Positions 49,431 to 59,203 of a DNA stretch of 62,000 bases are shown here, piece after piece. Origin of the DNA: Chrysomallon squamiferum (taxonomy: Eukaryota; Mollusca; Gastropoda; Neomphalida; Peltospiridae); the NCBI GenBank assembly GCA_012295275.1, contig CM022678.1, positions 20,005,556 to 20,067,555 of the forward strand. The letters are read 5' to 3'. The translations under genes and the position numbers were made by a program. Under the pieces are notes generated by a model. The model was not told where the DNA came from and did not search any database. It was given only the letters and a program-made list of their open reading frames with translations. Within the stretch, counting starts at the first letter, position 1. Each line of letters begins with the position of its first letter.

Positions 49431-49663
49431 ATAGCAACAACAACAACAACAATAACAGTAATAATAATAATGATGAAGATGATGTATATTTACAGGTTCC
49501 ATCAGTGGTGAGGTCAGTAGTAGTAGTAGTAGTAGTAAAAATAATAGCGATAGTAATAATAGCTATAAAACCAACAGCAACAACAACAATAACAGTAATA
49601 ATAATGATGATGATGTTGTATATTTACAGGTTCCGTCGGTGGTCAGGTCGATATCACAACCAA
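49396..49663 (+). repeat. Tandem duplication of a splice acceptor and exon start
   Basis: Two copies of a roughly 134-bp unit. The clearest match is 49433-49517 with 49576-49652: AGCAACAACAACAATAACAG, then ATGATG, then TGTATATTTACAGGTTCC, then the first seven codons of the exon. The downstream copy is the true exon boundary at 49630. The upstream copy has an identical TATTTACAG site at 49487-49495, then exon-like sequence that runs into GTA repeats after about 22 nt. Confidence 0.9.
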
Positions 49664-49749
49664 AAATTCTCTCTCTGCGACAACAGACTCAGTTTCTGTG
49701 GGAGTCATACTTCTCTTCTGTCGACAAAATAGTGGACACTACTCTAGAG
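49630..49749 (+). CDS. EXT1: EXT1-like exon (human exon 4 equivalent)
   Basis: 120 nt, 40 codons, phase 0 at both ends, matching human exon 4 in length (120 nt from memory). The acceptor is TATTTACAG and the donor is GTTTGT, a weak donor. The translation starts [10 protein letters not shown] and contains [18 protein letters not shown], closely similar to the linker between the GT47 and GT64 domains of EXT1. A duplicated decoy acceptor lies 134 nt upstream. Because 134 is not a multiple of three, its use would shift the frame and reach TAG at 49730-49732. Confidence 0.96.
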
Positions 49750-49809
49750 GTTTGTTTGTTTGTTTTTTCTTATCCATGTACTGTACCTCTCTCTGGTCAA
49801 CTCTCTCTC

Positions 49810-49846
<37 letters not shown>

Positions 49847-49938
49847 TCCTCCCTCCCTCCCTCCCCCCTCTCCTCTGCCCTTCCTCTATCCCTCCTGATA
49901 CAACACTGTTACTAACAATTTAAAATTGATTTTTACAG
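49750..49938 (+). other. EXT1: Short intron (189 bp) with long pyrimidine tract
   Basis: GTTTGT...TTTTTACAG. About 100 nt (49790-49897) is almost all C/T, including (CT)n and (TCCC)n. The pyrimidine block ends well before the branch point, so it is not a standard acceptor tract. It may bind polypyrimidine-tract proteins (inference). Confidence 0.9.
49910..49916 (+). promoter_or_regulatory. Consensus branch-point sequence TACTAAC
   Basis: A perfect TACTAAC with its branch adenosine at 49915, 23 nt before the intron's final G. Distance and sequence fit a strong branch point. Confidence 0.7.
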
Positions 49939-50187
49939 ATAATTCGTGATAGATTTTCTGCCGCTCTCTCCCGATCTCGAAACGTCTGGAACATGGTTCC
50001 TGGTGCTAATTCCATTCTTCCGGAGTTCTCGGACGTCCTCGAGTCTTTCCCCTTCTACTATGGCCACCTCGGCACGACGCCGGCCAGCAAGTTCACTGCT
50101 GTAGTTTATGCAACAAGCCCTGTGATCTCCTCATCTCCGCTCTTCAAACTTCTGAGAAACGTCGCCAGGTCTGCCAATGTGGAAAAG
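49939..50187 (+). CDS. EXT1: EXT1-like exon (human exons 5+6 fused)
   Basis: 249 nt, 83 codons, phase 0 to phase 0, donor AAG|GTAAAA. The translation starts IIRDRFSAALSRSRNVWN and includes FPFYYGHLG, ASKFTAVVYATSP and LLRNVARSANVEK. It covers the end of the interdomain linker and the first strand of the GT64 domain (KFTAV is the usual start, family knowledge). Human EXT1 has an intron inside the equivalent of HLG (c.1417/1418 from memory). Here the sequence runs through it, one codon shorter than human exons 5 and 6 (252 nt). GC content is much higher than in the surroundings. Confidence 0.95.
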
Positions 50188-50218
50188 GTAAAAAAAAATT
50201 ATAAAAATTTTTTTTAAT

Positions 50219-50250
<32 letters not shown>
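50219..50250. repeat. Poly(T) tract just after the exon
   Basis: About 30 T, starting 30 nt past the donor of the preceding exon. Confidence 0.9.
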
Positions 50251-50251
<1 letters not shown>

Positions 50252-50387
50252 TATTATTTTTGTTATTAATTTGTTTTGTTTAAAGTTTTTAACGGAAGTC
50301 ACATGCTTGAAGAATTTCATTCTGGAGGCAAAAAAAATAAATGTAAAGTGAGTGTTTGTAAGAGAGTATGTGTATGTGTGTGTGTGA

Positions 50388-50409
50388 GAGGGAGGGGAGG
50401 GAGGGAGGG

Positions 50410-50454
<45 letters not shown>
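50388..50454. repeat. GGGA/(GA)n purine tract
   Basis: GAGGGAGGG block followed by a (GA)n run of about 43 bp. Confidence 0.93.
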
Positions 50455-50456
<2 letters not shown>

Positions 50457-50777
50457 TAAATAAAAGATCCTTTGTTGCTGACTGAAAAGATTACACACAA
50501 AAATATGTTGCACTCTAAACAAGGGTTAACAATTGTTGTGAGATGTTGTTAAATTCATTCATTTATTCATCTGTTGAGTGAGTGAGAGACAAAAAAACAT
50601 GAACATGATAATGAGAGCAAGCTGTTGTGAATCATGCCTGCAACAGTCATGTTCTCTGACAAAGCCAGGAAGTCAGGTCTGTTGTAGAATTCTATTCTAT
50701 TTATTCTGGTCATGCTGAATCAGATTAAAGAGGACAAAATGAAGTGTGGTCTTTTTTTTTGGGGTGGGGGTTTGTTT

Positions 50778-50829
50778 CTCCATCCCTCCATCCAGCCCTC
50801 CATCCATCCATCCATCCATCCATCCATCT
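50778..50829. repeat. (CATC)n microsatellite
   Basis: CATCCATCCATC repeats with a few substitutions. Confidence 0.9.
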
Positions 50830-50999
50830 GCCCTTCTGTGTGTCCGTTATGATATATATCATTTCTCAGTATTTGTAATCCGGCCAGATAATGTCAGTGT
50901 TTTGTTTGTCTGTCCATCTGGCCATATGTCATTGTGTACAGATCATAATTAAAAATCTGACCCAACTGCAGCCTAGAAAATCATTCTGACAAGTCTCAG

Positions 51000-51535
51000 A
51001 AGTAAGAAAGAAAGAATGAAAAAAAAAAAAAGAATTCCTCTATGACTTAAGAAAGTGCATTTCCGAAAACCTGCCAAATGTGTTGTGCATGTTTGAAAAA
51101 ACAAACCTCAGAAATCTGCACATTTTTATAGTTTAATTTACAGCTGAGATTTGCTTCCTCTGAAAGTAGGAAACAGGTTTTTTTTGAAAATCGAGGATAG
51201 TGAGGGAATCTGTAGAGAGAGAGAGAAAAAAAGACAGTTTGAAAAACAATTAAGCGAAAAAAAAAAAATAATAAAATAAAAATAATGATAATAACAAATA
51301 AAAAATGGGGAAAAAAAAAAAAAAAAAAAAAATGGAAAAAAAATAAAAAGGAAGAAAATTTGAAACAAAAATAAAAAATGGTTTCCTGTTGCAATTTGCT
51401 GACACAGAGAAAGAGTTAAAAAAAAAAAGAGAGATGGAGGATAAAAATGTAACTGAAATGAGTGGAAGAGAAGTTGAGTTACCTTGCATTTGATGAACGT
51501 TATTTGTTAATTGTTTTTATTTACTAGTTTGTTTA
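51000..51535. other. Purine-rich and A-rich low-complexity stretch
   Basis: Repeated A runs (for example 51310-51331) and GAGAGAAAAAAAG. Minus-strand Phe-rich open frames are artefacts. Confidence 0.6.
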
Positions 51536-51537
51536 TT

Positions 51538-51683
51538 TATTTATTTATTGATTTGATTTGTTTTGATTTGATTTGATTTGATTTGATTTGATTTGATTTG
51601 ATTAATTTATTTATTTATTTATTTATTATTATTTTTGGTTTTTGTTTTGTTTATTTGTTTATTGTTTTATTATAAGTATTTAG

Positions 51684-51731
<48 letters not shown>

Positions 51732-51735
51732 TTTG
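51538..51735. repeat. TTTA, (GATTT)n and (ATT)n compound array
   Basis: Perfect pentanucleotide GATTT run at about 51552-51602, flanked by TTTA repeats, then an (ATT)n run at 51687-51732. Confidence 0.92.
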
Positions 51736-52184
51736 TTGTTTTGTTGCTGTTATTATCATCATCATTATGATTATTATTTTTAAACTTTCTCTGCTGTATT
51801 TTGGTTCTCACAGATTGTTATGGTTACTTCGAAAGTTTTTTTTTTTAATGGTATTGAAAAGATGTCAGCAACAGATTTTTTTTTTCCTGTATTATGTGGT
51901 ATGCAAGAAATTCTTGCGTTTAATGGTATTGACAAGTTTTATTGCATTGGAGAAATATTTATGGTATTACGGTCTTTGAGAAATGTTTTCCGTTTTGTCA
52001 GTATTTATGCTATTTTAAAGGTTTTATGTGAGATATTTTGCAGTTTTGAGAATTTTACGATTGTAGTAATGTGTGTGTTTTAATAGTTATATGGTATACG
52101 ACTGATATGCAGTTTGTGAAGAAACATATTTATAGTGTCTTTTTGTGTTGTTCCAGAGATTGAGAATTTATCCTGAATTAGTGA

Positions 52185-52370
52185 AACACACACACACACA
52201 CACACCACAACACACACACACACACACAGTATAACCAATCTGTAAAATCAGTCATTACTGTATATGTATGTGTGTATGTATGTATGTATGTATGTTTATT
52301 ATTATTATTATTATTATGATATTTTGTATGTATATATAACATAATGATGATGATGATGATGATGATGGTG
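52185..52370. repeat. Cluster of CA, TATG, ATT and GAT runs
   Basis: Four short microsatellites of different motif within 190 bp. Confidence 0.85.
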
Positions 52371-52569
52371 ACATGTCTGATGAAGCAAAGTCAGCTGTTT
52401 ATTTGTGTGGGTAAACATTGTACATTCTTACATACCTCACTGTTACAAGTATCCCACTTTACACTTTCCTTGTGCTCTTTTCTTTAATTGCCAGCAGAAG
52501 AAAAATGTCTAGTGGGTGGAGTCAGTTTTTCCAGCATTTTTCAAATGGCATAATCCCCAGGGGTCACCT

Positions 52570-52878
52570 AATTATTAAAGTAACAATATCTTTTTTTTTT
52601 TTTTTTTTTTTTTTTTCTTTTTAAAAACACTCATTATAGGAACGTTAGCCTTTATTATTTCATTTTCTTCATTCTTTCTTTACTATTTTTCTTCTGTTTT
52701 TAAAAAAAAAAAAAAATTATTTATTTTTTTTTTTTAAAATTTCTTTTATGTTTTACAGAGTAATTTATTTTGTTTTATAGCTTTTAAAGAATGTGGGAAT
52801 ATTTTTTTTTTTTTTTTTGTTTTATTTTTATTTTTATTTTTATTTTTATTTTTATTTTTATTTTTATTTTTATTTTTA

Positions 52879-52909
<31 letters not shown>

Positions 52910-52918
52910 TTTAAAATG
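52570..52918. repeat. Poly(T) and (TTTTTA)n array
   Basis: Poly(T) at about 52589-52616, then a nearly perfect hexanucleotide TTTTTA array at about 52818-52910. Confidence 0.92.
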
Positions 52919-53049
52919 CTGCAAGTGACTCATTGAGTGTTGTTAACACACGAGGGTAGAGTGACATTTCAAAAGTGTCTCTCCTTTTATCTCAGCAAAC
53001 AGCTGTTTTGTGTCCACATCTTCAGAGTCCAAGCATCCAGTAAAATAAT

Positions 53050-53772
53050 GCACCCTTGTACTGGTTACTGTATGTACAATTGATTGGTTACAGTGTGTAC
53101 AAGTTAATGGTTACTGTATGTACAAGTGAATGGTTACAGTATGTACAAGTGAATGGTTACTGTATGTACAAGTGAATGGTTACTGTATGTACAAGTGAAT
53201 GGTTACTGTATGTACAATTGATTGGTTACAGTGTGTACAAGTGAATGGTTACTGTATGTACAAGTGAATGGTTACAGTATGTGCAAGTGAATGGTTACTG
53301 TATGTGCAAGTGAATGGTTACTGTATGCACACGTGATTGGTTACTGTATGTACAAATGAATGGTTACTGTATGTGCAAGTGAATGGTTACAGTATGTGCA
53401 AGTGAATGGTTACTGTGTGTACAAGTGAATGGTTACTGTATGTACAAGTGAATGGTTACTGTGTGTACAAGTGGTTACAGTGTGTACAAGTGAATGGTTA
53501 CTGTATGTGCAAGTGAATGGTTACTATATGTACAAGTGATTGGTTACTGTATGCAAGTGATTGGTTACAGTATGTATGAGTGATTGGTTACAGTATGTGA
53601 AGGTGACTGGTTACTGTATGTGCAAGTGAATGGTTACTGTATGTACGAGTGATTGGTTACTGTATGTACAAGTGAATGGTTACTGTATGTACAAGTGAAT
53701 GGTTACTGTATGTGCAAGTGACTGGTTACTGTATGTACAAGTGATTGGTTACAATGTGTACAAGTGACTGGT
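53050..53772. repeat. 23-bp minisatellite, about 31 copies
   Basis: Units of the form GTGAATGGTTACTGTATGTA plus CAA, with variants TGATTGG, ACAGTGTG, GTATGTGC and a few deletions. Period is 23 bp with occasional shorter units. The array starts after GCACCCTTGTACTGG and ends near GACTGGTTATCATT. Confidence 0.95.
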
Positions 53773-54575
53773 TATCATTATAATATGTTTCGTGTAGTTA
53801 TTACTATACTGTATTCTATCTGGTTATTATAAATCATTCTGTCTGGTTGCCAAGGGTGACAGTGAAATGCTATAAGTAGAATCGGTTTACAGGAAGTTCA
53901 GGTTTCTGGCAGACGGAATGGAAGTGAAATGAGAACAATCTGTGGAAGAAAGCTCCGTGCACTTTTTTATCTTCATGATAAACAGTGCAGTGTGCACTGC
54001 ATTAGGGAGGAAATAACCACAAGCCAAAAACAATTTCAAAATGGCCACCTGTTTGTAATTTGTGTTAAAGTTTTGCAGTCTATTACTTTTTTCTACTTTT
54101 TTCTTTAAATTTTTAAATTTTTATTTGTAGACAGTAGATAAAATAAATGGTTCTGAATGTATGCATGGTATTAAATTATGAATAATGTGAATATTAACAA
54201 ATTTATTAATAAATTAATAATTTCTGTTTTGTTTTTGAAACGTTTGTTTATTATGCACAGTGGTTGCAGGATATACACTTAAAAACAAGTAATGTGAAAA
54301 TAAATTTAACACAATTTGAAGAGTTTTAAAATCAGTATTTTCTGTTTGTTCTCTGCAGAAATAATGTGATCCTGCAGTTCAAACTGGGTATTCAGTTCCA
54401 TTTCAGCAGAACTGAGTTTTGCAGATTTTCACATTCCTTAGTGTGATAAGGATCAGTCTGATACAACTCTAACTTCCATAACTTGTGTTGTGTAAAGATG
54501 CACCTCATTGATTATCAGTAACCATGGAAACTGATTATCAGTAAACATGACTGACATTTTAATTCAGGGTTTCAC
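53773..54575. other. Ordinary intronic sequence
   Basis: No exon, array or mobile element recognised. Confidence 0.5.
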
Positions 54576-54582
54576 TGAAGTG

Positions 54583-54583
<1 letters not shown>

Positions 54584-54625
<42 letters not shown>

Positions 54626-54627
54626 TA

Positions 54628-54666
<39 letters not shown>

Positions 54667-54756
54667 TTTTTTTTTTTTATTTATTCATTTACTCATTTAT
54701 TGTTAATATTAATATCATCATCATTATTACTATTATTATTATTATTATTATTATTA

Positions 54757-54787
<31 letters not shown>

Positions 54788-54829
54788 ACTCATTTATTGT
54801 TAATATTAATATCATCATCATTATTACTA

Positions 54830-54862
<33 letters not shown>

Positions 54863-54868
54863 GTACTA
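54584..54868. repeat. (AAT)n/(ATT)n inverted repeat plus 91-bp tandem duplication
   Basis: A (TAA)n run at 54584-54622 meets a (TTA)n run at 54630-54664, forming a near-perfect hairpin of about 80 bp. Then T run + CATTTACTCATTTATTG-type sequence + TAATATTAATATCATCATCA occurs twice, about 91 bp apart. Confidence 0.9.
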
Positions 54869-55027
54869 TATTTTACTTATTTATTATATATTTTGTTTTA
54901 ATGGTTAGATAATTATTCATGTAGCTTTTATGTACCAAGATTTCAAAATTACATTATAATTGTATATTATAATATACTGTATTACATCATACTCCATCAT
55001 AATTATTACTATAACACACACACACTA

Positions 55028-55123
55028 TTTGACAGTGTAGATTATCTGCTAACACTTGCTACATACATACATACATATATACATACACACACACACACAC
55101 ACACACATGAACACTCACAAACA

Positions 55124-55218
<95 letters not shown>

Positions 55219-55301
55219 ACGCACACTCAAAACACACACACACACACACACACTGTTTGACAGTGTAGATTGTCTTTAATGCTAACTGCTAACACTTGCT
55301 A
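55028..55301 (+). repeat. Direct repeats flanking a (CA)n array before an exon
   Basis: TTTGACAGTGTAGATTATCT...CTGCTAACACTTGCT (55028-55060) and TTTGACAGTGTAGATTGTCT...CTGCTAACACTTGCT (55256-55300) enclose a CA array of about 190 bp (55084-55252). The second copy's TGCTAAC lies 24-30 nt before the intron end and is the likely branch point. Confidence 0.9.
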
Positions 55302-55316
55302 TTGTTTTGTCTGCAG

Positions 55317-55415
55317 ATCATTGTGCTGTGGCACTGTGACATCCCCCCTCCCCCTTCACACAGGTGGCCGCCAGACCTGGGAGTTCCGGTTCTTGTCAAA
55401 ACACGAAATATAAAG
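55317..55415 (+). CDS. EXT1: EXT1-like exon (human exon 7 equivalent)
   Basis: 99 nt, 33 codons, phase 0 at both ends, acceptor TTTTGTCTGCAG and donor AAG|GTACAT. The translation starts IIVLWHCDIPPPPSHRWP and ends VPVLVKTRNIK, the second strand region of the GT64 domain (human VLWNCDKPLP...RWP). It is one codon longer than human exon 7 (96 nt from memory). In human the next residues lead into RFLPYD and the LDED catalytic motif, encoded by a separate 90-nt exon that I cannot find downstream. Confidence 0.95.
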
Positions 55416-55487
55416 GTACATGTAAATATTACCCACAATTCTTACACTCCACGTACTGGTGTTGTTATAGTTGTTTTTGTTCTCGCT

Positions 55488-55492
55488 GTTAC

Positions 55493-55574
<82 letters not shown>

Positions 55575-55619
55575 GTTATTATTTTGTTACAGTTTTGTCA
55601 TTTTTACTATTACTATTAC

Positions 55620-55671
<52 letters not shown>

Positions 55672-55672
55672 G
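55488..55672. repeat. Two (ATT)n arrays
   Basis: (ATT)n at 55492-55574 and 55605-55671, separated by TTTTGTTACAGTTTTGTC. Confidence 0.95.
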
Positions 55673-56119
55673 ATGGTAATGTTGTTTTCTCTGTATATGA
55701 AAAAAAAACTACATTAATAAAAAATATGAGAATTTAACATAGATCTATTTTTTTTTTTTTTTTTTTTTACTTGGTATCTGGAATAAATTTACAGTTGGAA
55801 TTTTTATCTTGGTGTGGAAGCACATGTTTTTCTTATTCTTGTCTATAAGTTTTGTAGATATTCAGAAAACAAGTTACAGTACAAGTGTACTTAAAACTGA
55901 ATGATTCAAATTTCAAATAAATTTAGTTTAACTTTCAAGTATGCTTTTGTTGTTATTGTTTATTTTTAAATTTTTGCTTATTATTATATTTTTTAGTAAG
56001 TTAAAATAATTTCATTGTGTAAACCATTTTTGAGTTGTTTATTTAATTCATTTCAAAGGGTTATGAATTGTTTGTTCACATTTTCTGTCATGTTGTTTTA
56101 TTTGTGAAATTATAATGAT

Positions 56120-56450
56120 TAACAATGTATTTATTTATTTTATTAATTACTAATGTTTATTATTTGTTTATATGTTTATTTATTTATTAATTAATTTATT
56201 TATTTATATTTATCTAATTTATTTATTTATTTATTTATTTTTTATTTATCTAATTATTTATTATTACTTATTTATATATTTATTTATTTATTTATTTATT
56301 TGTAATTGTCTGTTTGTTTATCTATTTGTTTATTTATTTATTTAGACAATTAGTTTAGGTTTTATTTATTTATTTATTGAGACTGAGGCTGTATTTAGTT
56401 TATTTATTTTGTTATTTATTTAACAGTTTGTTCACTTACATATTTGTCTG
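56120..56450. repeat. (TTTA)n-rich region
   Basis: Imperfect TTTA/TTAT repeats with TTTATCTAATTTATT-like variants. Confidence 0.88.
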
Positions 56451-57319
56451 TCTGTTTAAACAAGACTGTCTGTTATTTTATTTTTACACCTGACAATTAA
56501 TATTTTTGTTGTGTTTTACCCATACAAGGAGATTATAATTTATAGTTATTATTTTATTTTATTACTAATTATTATACTGTTAATATTATTGTTATATTTA
56601 AAAGTATTATTTTTAAATTTTACATAAACAAGACTAAAAAACATAATTAACTGACAAAATAAAAATAATTTGGTGTAAATATATTTCATACAACATGGCA
56701 ATAAAAACAAATATTTTATTTTGTAAACTGAAGATTATTATATATATTTTTAAATTCCATGTGAGATAAAAATTAATTGACAATAATAAAAAAAGGAATT
56801 TATTTATTTTTAGTTGCCATTAAAAAACAATGCTTTATCCTGAAATAACTGATAGAAAATTAACCACTTTGGTTTGAAGGAAAAATTGCACCAAACTGAT
56901 GACAGAAAATTAAATGTTTGAATAAGGGTATAATCAATAAAAGAAAATTAATCAATGCACTTCAGTTGATTTATTTTACAGAAGCAAAACCTGTCTGTTG
57001 TGATACAACTCACAATTTTTGTAATGCGAATAAATATGAATAATGTGTTAATGTTTTGTATTTTATTTTTCATTACACAAAAATCATTTTAAAGGTTACT
57101 ATAATGTGAATGCGACACAAGTAACTTTATTTTTGAGTTTCAGCAGCTTCAGTGTACAAATATAACTGAAAATTATTGCAGAAAACTAATTTTGATTTAT
57201 TTTTTGATGTGTTGTTTTCTGTGTTTTACAATTTCGACTGAACAAAATTAATTACACACAATCGTCTGTTTAATAGTGAAAATTGACACAAACAACGTAT
57301 TTATTTTTGTGTTTTCTAG

Positions 57320-57480
57320 ATTGATTTTGCCTTCAGTGTTTGGAGAGAGTTTCCAGAGAGGATTGTGGGATACCCAGCTAGGAACTACTACTGGGACGGA
57401 GGGAAGAACAAGTGGAGTTACACGTCAAAGTGGTCCAATGAGTACTCCATTGTTCTTACTGGTGCTGCCATCTATCACAG
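57320..57480 (+). CDS. EXT1: EXT1-like exon (human exon 9 equivalent)
   Basis: 161 nt, exactly the recalled length of human exon 9, phase 0 at the start and ending after two bases of an Arg codon. The acceptor is GTGTTTTCTAG and the donor is GTAAGG. The translation includes [20 protein letters not shown], then [20 protein letters not shown] and [13 protein letters not shown], the most conserved block of the GT64 domain ([23 protein letters not shown]). This makes the EXT-family assignment firm. The equivalents of human exons 10 and 11 (including the NCEDI segment) are not in the remaining 4.5 kb. Confidence 0.97.
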
Positions 57481-57583
57481 GTAAGGGAGGCAAATCTAAT
57501 TAAGTTGTGTTAGTGATTTATGGAAACAGTTTGCTGTTATGTTGTGAGAGGTGGTGCAGTTTTGTTGTATGTGTAGGTGTGTC

Positions 57584-57720
<137 letters not shown>

Positions 57721-58040
57721 GCATTGACATTGACATTGTGAGTGTGCATGAGTGATTTTTTTCAAAGGTGTGTGTTTGTGTGTGTGTGTTTCTGGCAGTG
57801 TTCAGATAATGGACGTCTTTTCTCATCTCTTCATAGTGCAGACAAAAAAAACTCCAATAACCAAAACCCTTTACACTTAGTAAATTATTGCAGGCCATAA
57901 AACTAGAAGAAGAAATAAATAATTAACTAGTGAAAGTCATATTTTTTTTTTTTTTTGAGGTAGGTTTATTTGTAAAATGAATACTTAGCTAAATGGAAAG
58001 GTTATCCTTAATTACTTTTGGCTGGGCATTTTATGCAGTA

Positions 58041-58046
58041 AAACAC

Positions 58047-58079
<33 letters not shown>
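58041..58079. repeat. (CA)n microsatellite
   Basis: About 38 bp of perfect CA. Confidence 0.95.
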
Positions 58080-58587
58080 TTTAAATGTATGTGTATGAAT
58101 TTTCATTCCACTGGCTTTTTTTTTTCAAAATTATTTTAATTTACTTTTCAAATAAAATGTAAAAAAAAGAAAAAAAAGAGTAAAAAATAAAAGTCTATCT
58201 TGGCGGTAAGATAATATCTATTATATAATCTGGTATTAATAAAACAGCAGCAGTATTTTCTGTTACTCTTAATCTACTTTACAGCTGACGTCAGAGTTCA
58301 GTTTACAAGTCTTTGATTTCAGAATATCACACGCCCTCTGTGTTCTATCATAGTTGAAAATACATTAAATATGAAAACACAGTTTTCGTTGTGTTCATTT
58401 GAAGTTTCACCTTTGACCTCAGAAGTCAAGAACACGGGGAAATTTTAAACCAGTAATATTTTTCTCACATATGTTTATTATTGTAGGTCCGATGTATGAA
58501 TCTTGGCCTCAAGTTTAACATTTTTTTTGTTTTTTTATAAAATCAGATCGCTTACAATTTTTGTTTTCAACAGTTAAAGATTGATTT

Positions 58588-58707
58588 CAGTTTTATTTTA
58601 TTTTATTTTATTTTATTTTATTTTATTTTATTTTATTTTATTTTAATTTTTTTTTTTTTTTTTATTTTATTTTTTTATTTATTTATTTTATTTTATTTTA
58701 TTTTATT

Positions 58708-58738
<31 letters not shown>

Positions 58739-58890
58739 TTTTATTTTATTTTATTTTATTTTATTTTATTTTATTTATTTATTTATTTATTTATTTTATT
58801 ATTATTTTTATTTTTTAATTTTATTTATTTTTATTTGATTTTATTTTATTTTTTTTTTAATTTTATTTACTTTTGATTTTATTTTATTTT
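58588..58890. repeat. (TTTTA)n and (TTTA)n array
   Basis: About 300 bp alternating blocks of TTTTA pentamers and TTTA tetramers, interrupted by T runs. Confidence 0.95.
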
Positions 58891-59122
58891 ATTATTTTTT
58901 TGGTGAATTAATTAATGTCTGATACTACCTTCAGTGCTAAATTTGAAGTGTCATTTTTTTTTTTTATTCATATAATCAGTTAATATATTTAAAGTTAGAT
59001 AACAATAAATATCAAATGCTACTCTTTTACTTTAAAATTTTCCACAAACAGAAGAGCATGTACTATAAAATCTGATACACAAATTGTGGAGCTTTGGCTA
59101 GAATGTGGAAAAAAATCGAAAT

Positions 59123-59203
59123 GAATCCACCAGCATGTGTTGATCCTGCAACCTCTGATTTCTAAGACAAATGATCTAACCACTGAAGTACCTAACCAGT
59201 TTG
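59123..59203 (-). mobile_element. tRNA-like SINE head, minus strand
   Basis: The reverse complement reads GGTTAGGTACTTCAGTGG, then TTAGATCATTTGTCTTAGAA and ATCAGAGGTTGCAGGATCAA. This has the layout of a tRNA: A-box-like TTCAGTGGTTAGA, a plausible anticodon arm, and a B-box-like GGTTGCAGGATCAA at about the right distance. It is truncated and diverged, so a functional tRNA is unlikely. It resembles the head of the SINE candidates at 35861 and 38245. Confidence 0.5.

Larger units (their letters stand above)
30236..49629 (+). other. EXT1: Intron (19.4 kb) of the EXT1-like gene
   Basis: Phase-0 GT...AG intron and the largest complete intron in the window. It contains the tRNA-like SINE pair, the 31-bp satellite, decayed arrays and many microsatellites. 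No coding exon is expected, since flanking exons are adjacent in the protein, and none was seen. Confidence 0.9.
50188..55316 (+). other. EXT1: Intron (5.1 kb) of the EXT1-like gene
   Basis: Phase-0 intron containing poly(T), GA, GATTT, TTTTTA, 23-bp and ATT arrays listed separately. No additional exon is expected or seen. Confidence 0.9.
55416..57319 (+). other. EXT1: Intron (1.9 kb) where a human exon 8 equivalent is expected but not seen
   Basis: Reading all frames of this interval shows only ATT repeats (55490-55672), poly(T) (55748-55769), TTTA-rich sequence (56120-56450) and AT-rich filler. Nothing resembles RFLPYDNI or LDEDT. The flanking exons are both phase 0 here, so splicing across the gap stays in frame but would omit about 30 residues, including the GT64 DxD. 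Confidence 0.75.

Noticed and set aside
49505-49732. Open frame that starts at the duplicated exon start and runs into the true exon out of frame
   Set aside because: It becomes poly-Val/Ile from GTA repeats and reads the real exon in the wrong frame. Treated as a consequence of the decoy acceptor, not an exon.
57276-57503. Open frame across the last exon in another frame
   Set aside because: The conserved EXT1 reading ([18 protein letters not shown]) is in a different frame, so this one is a shadow.
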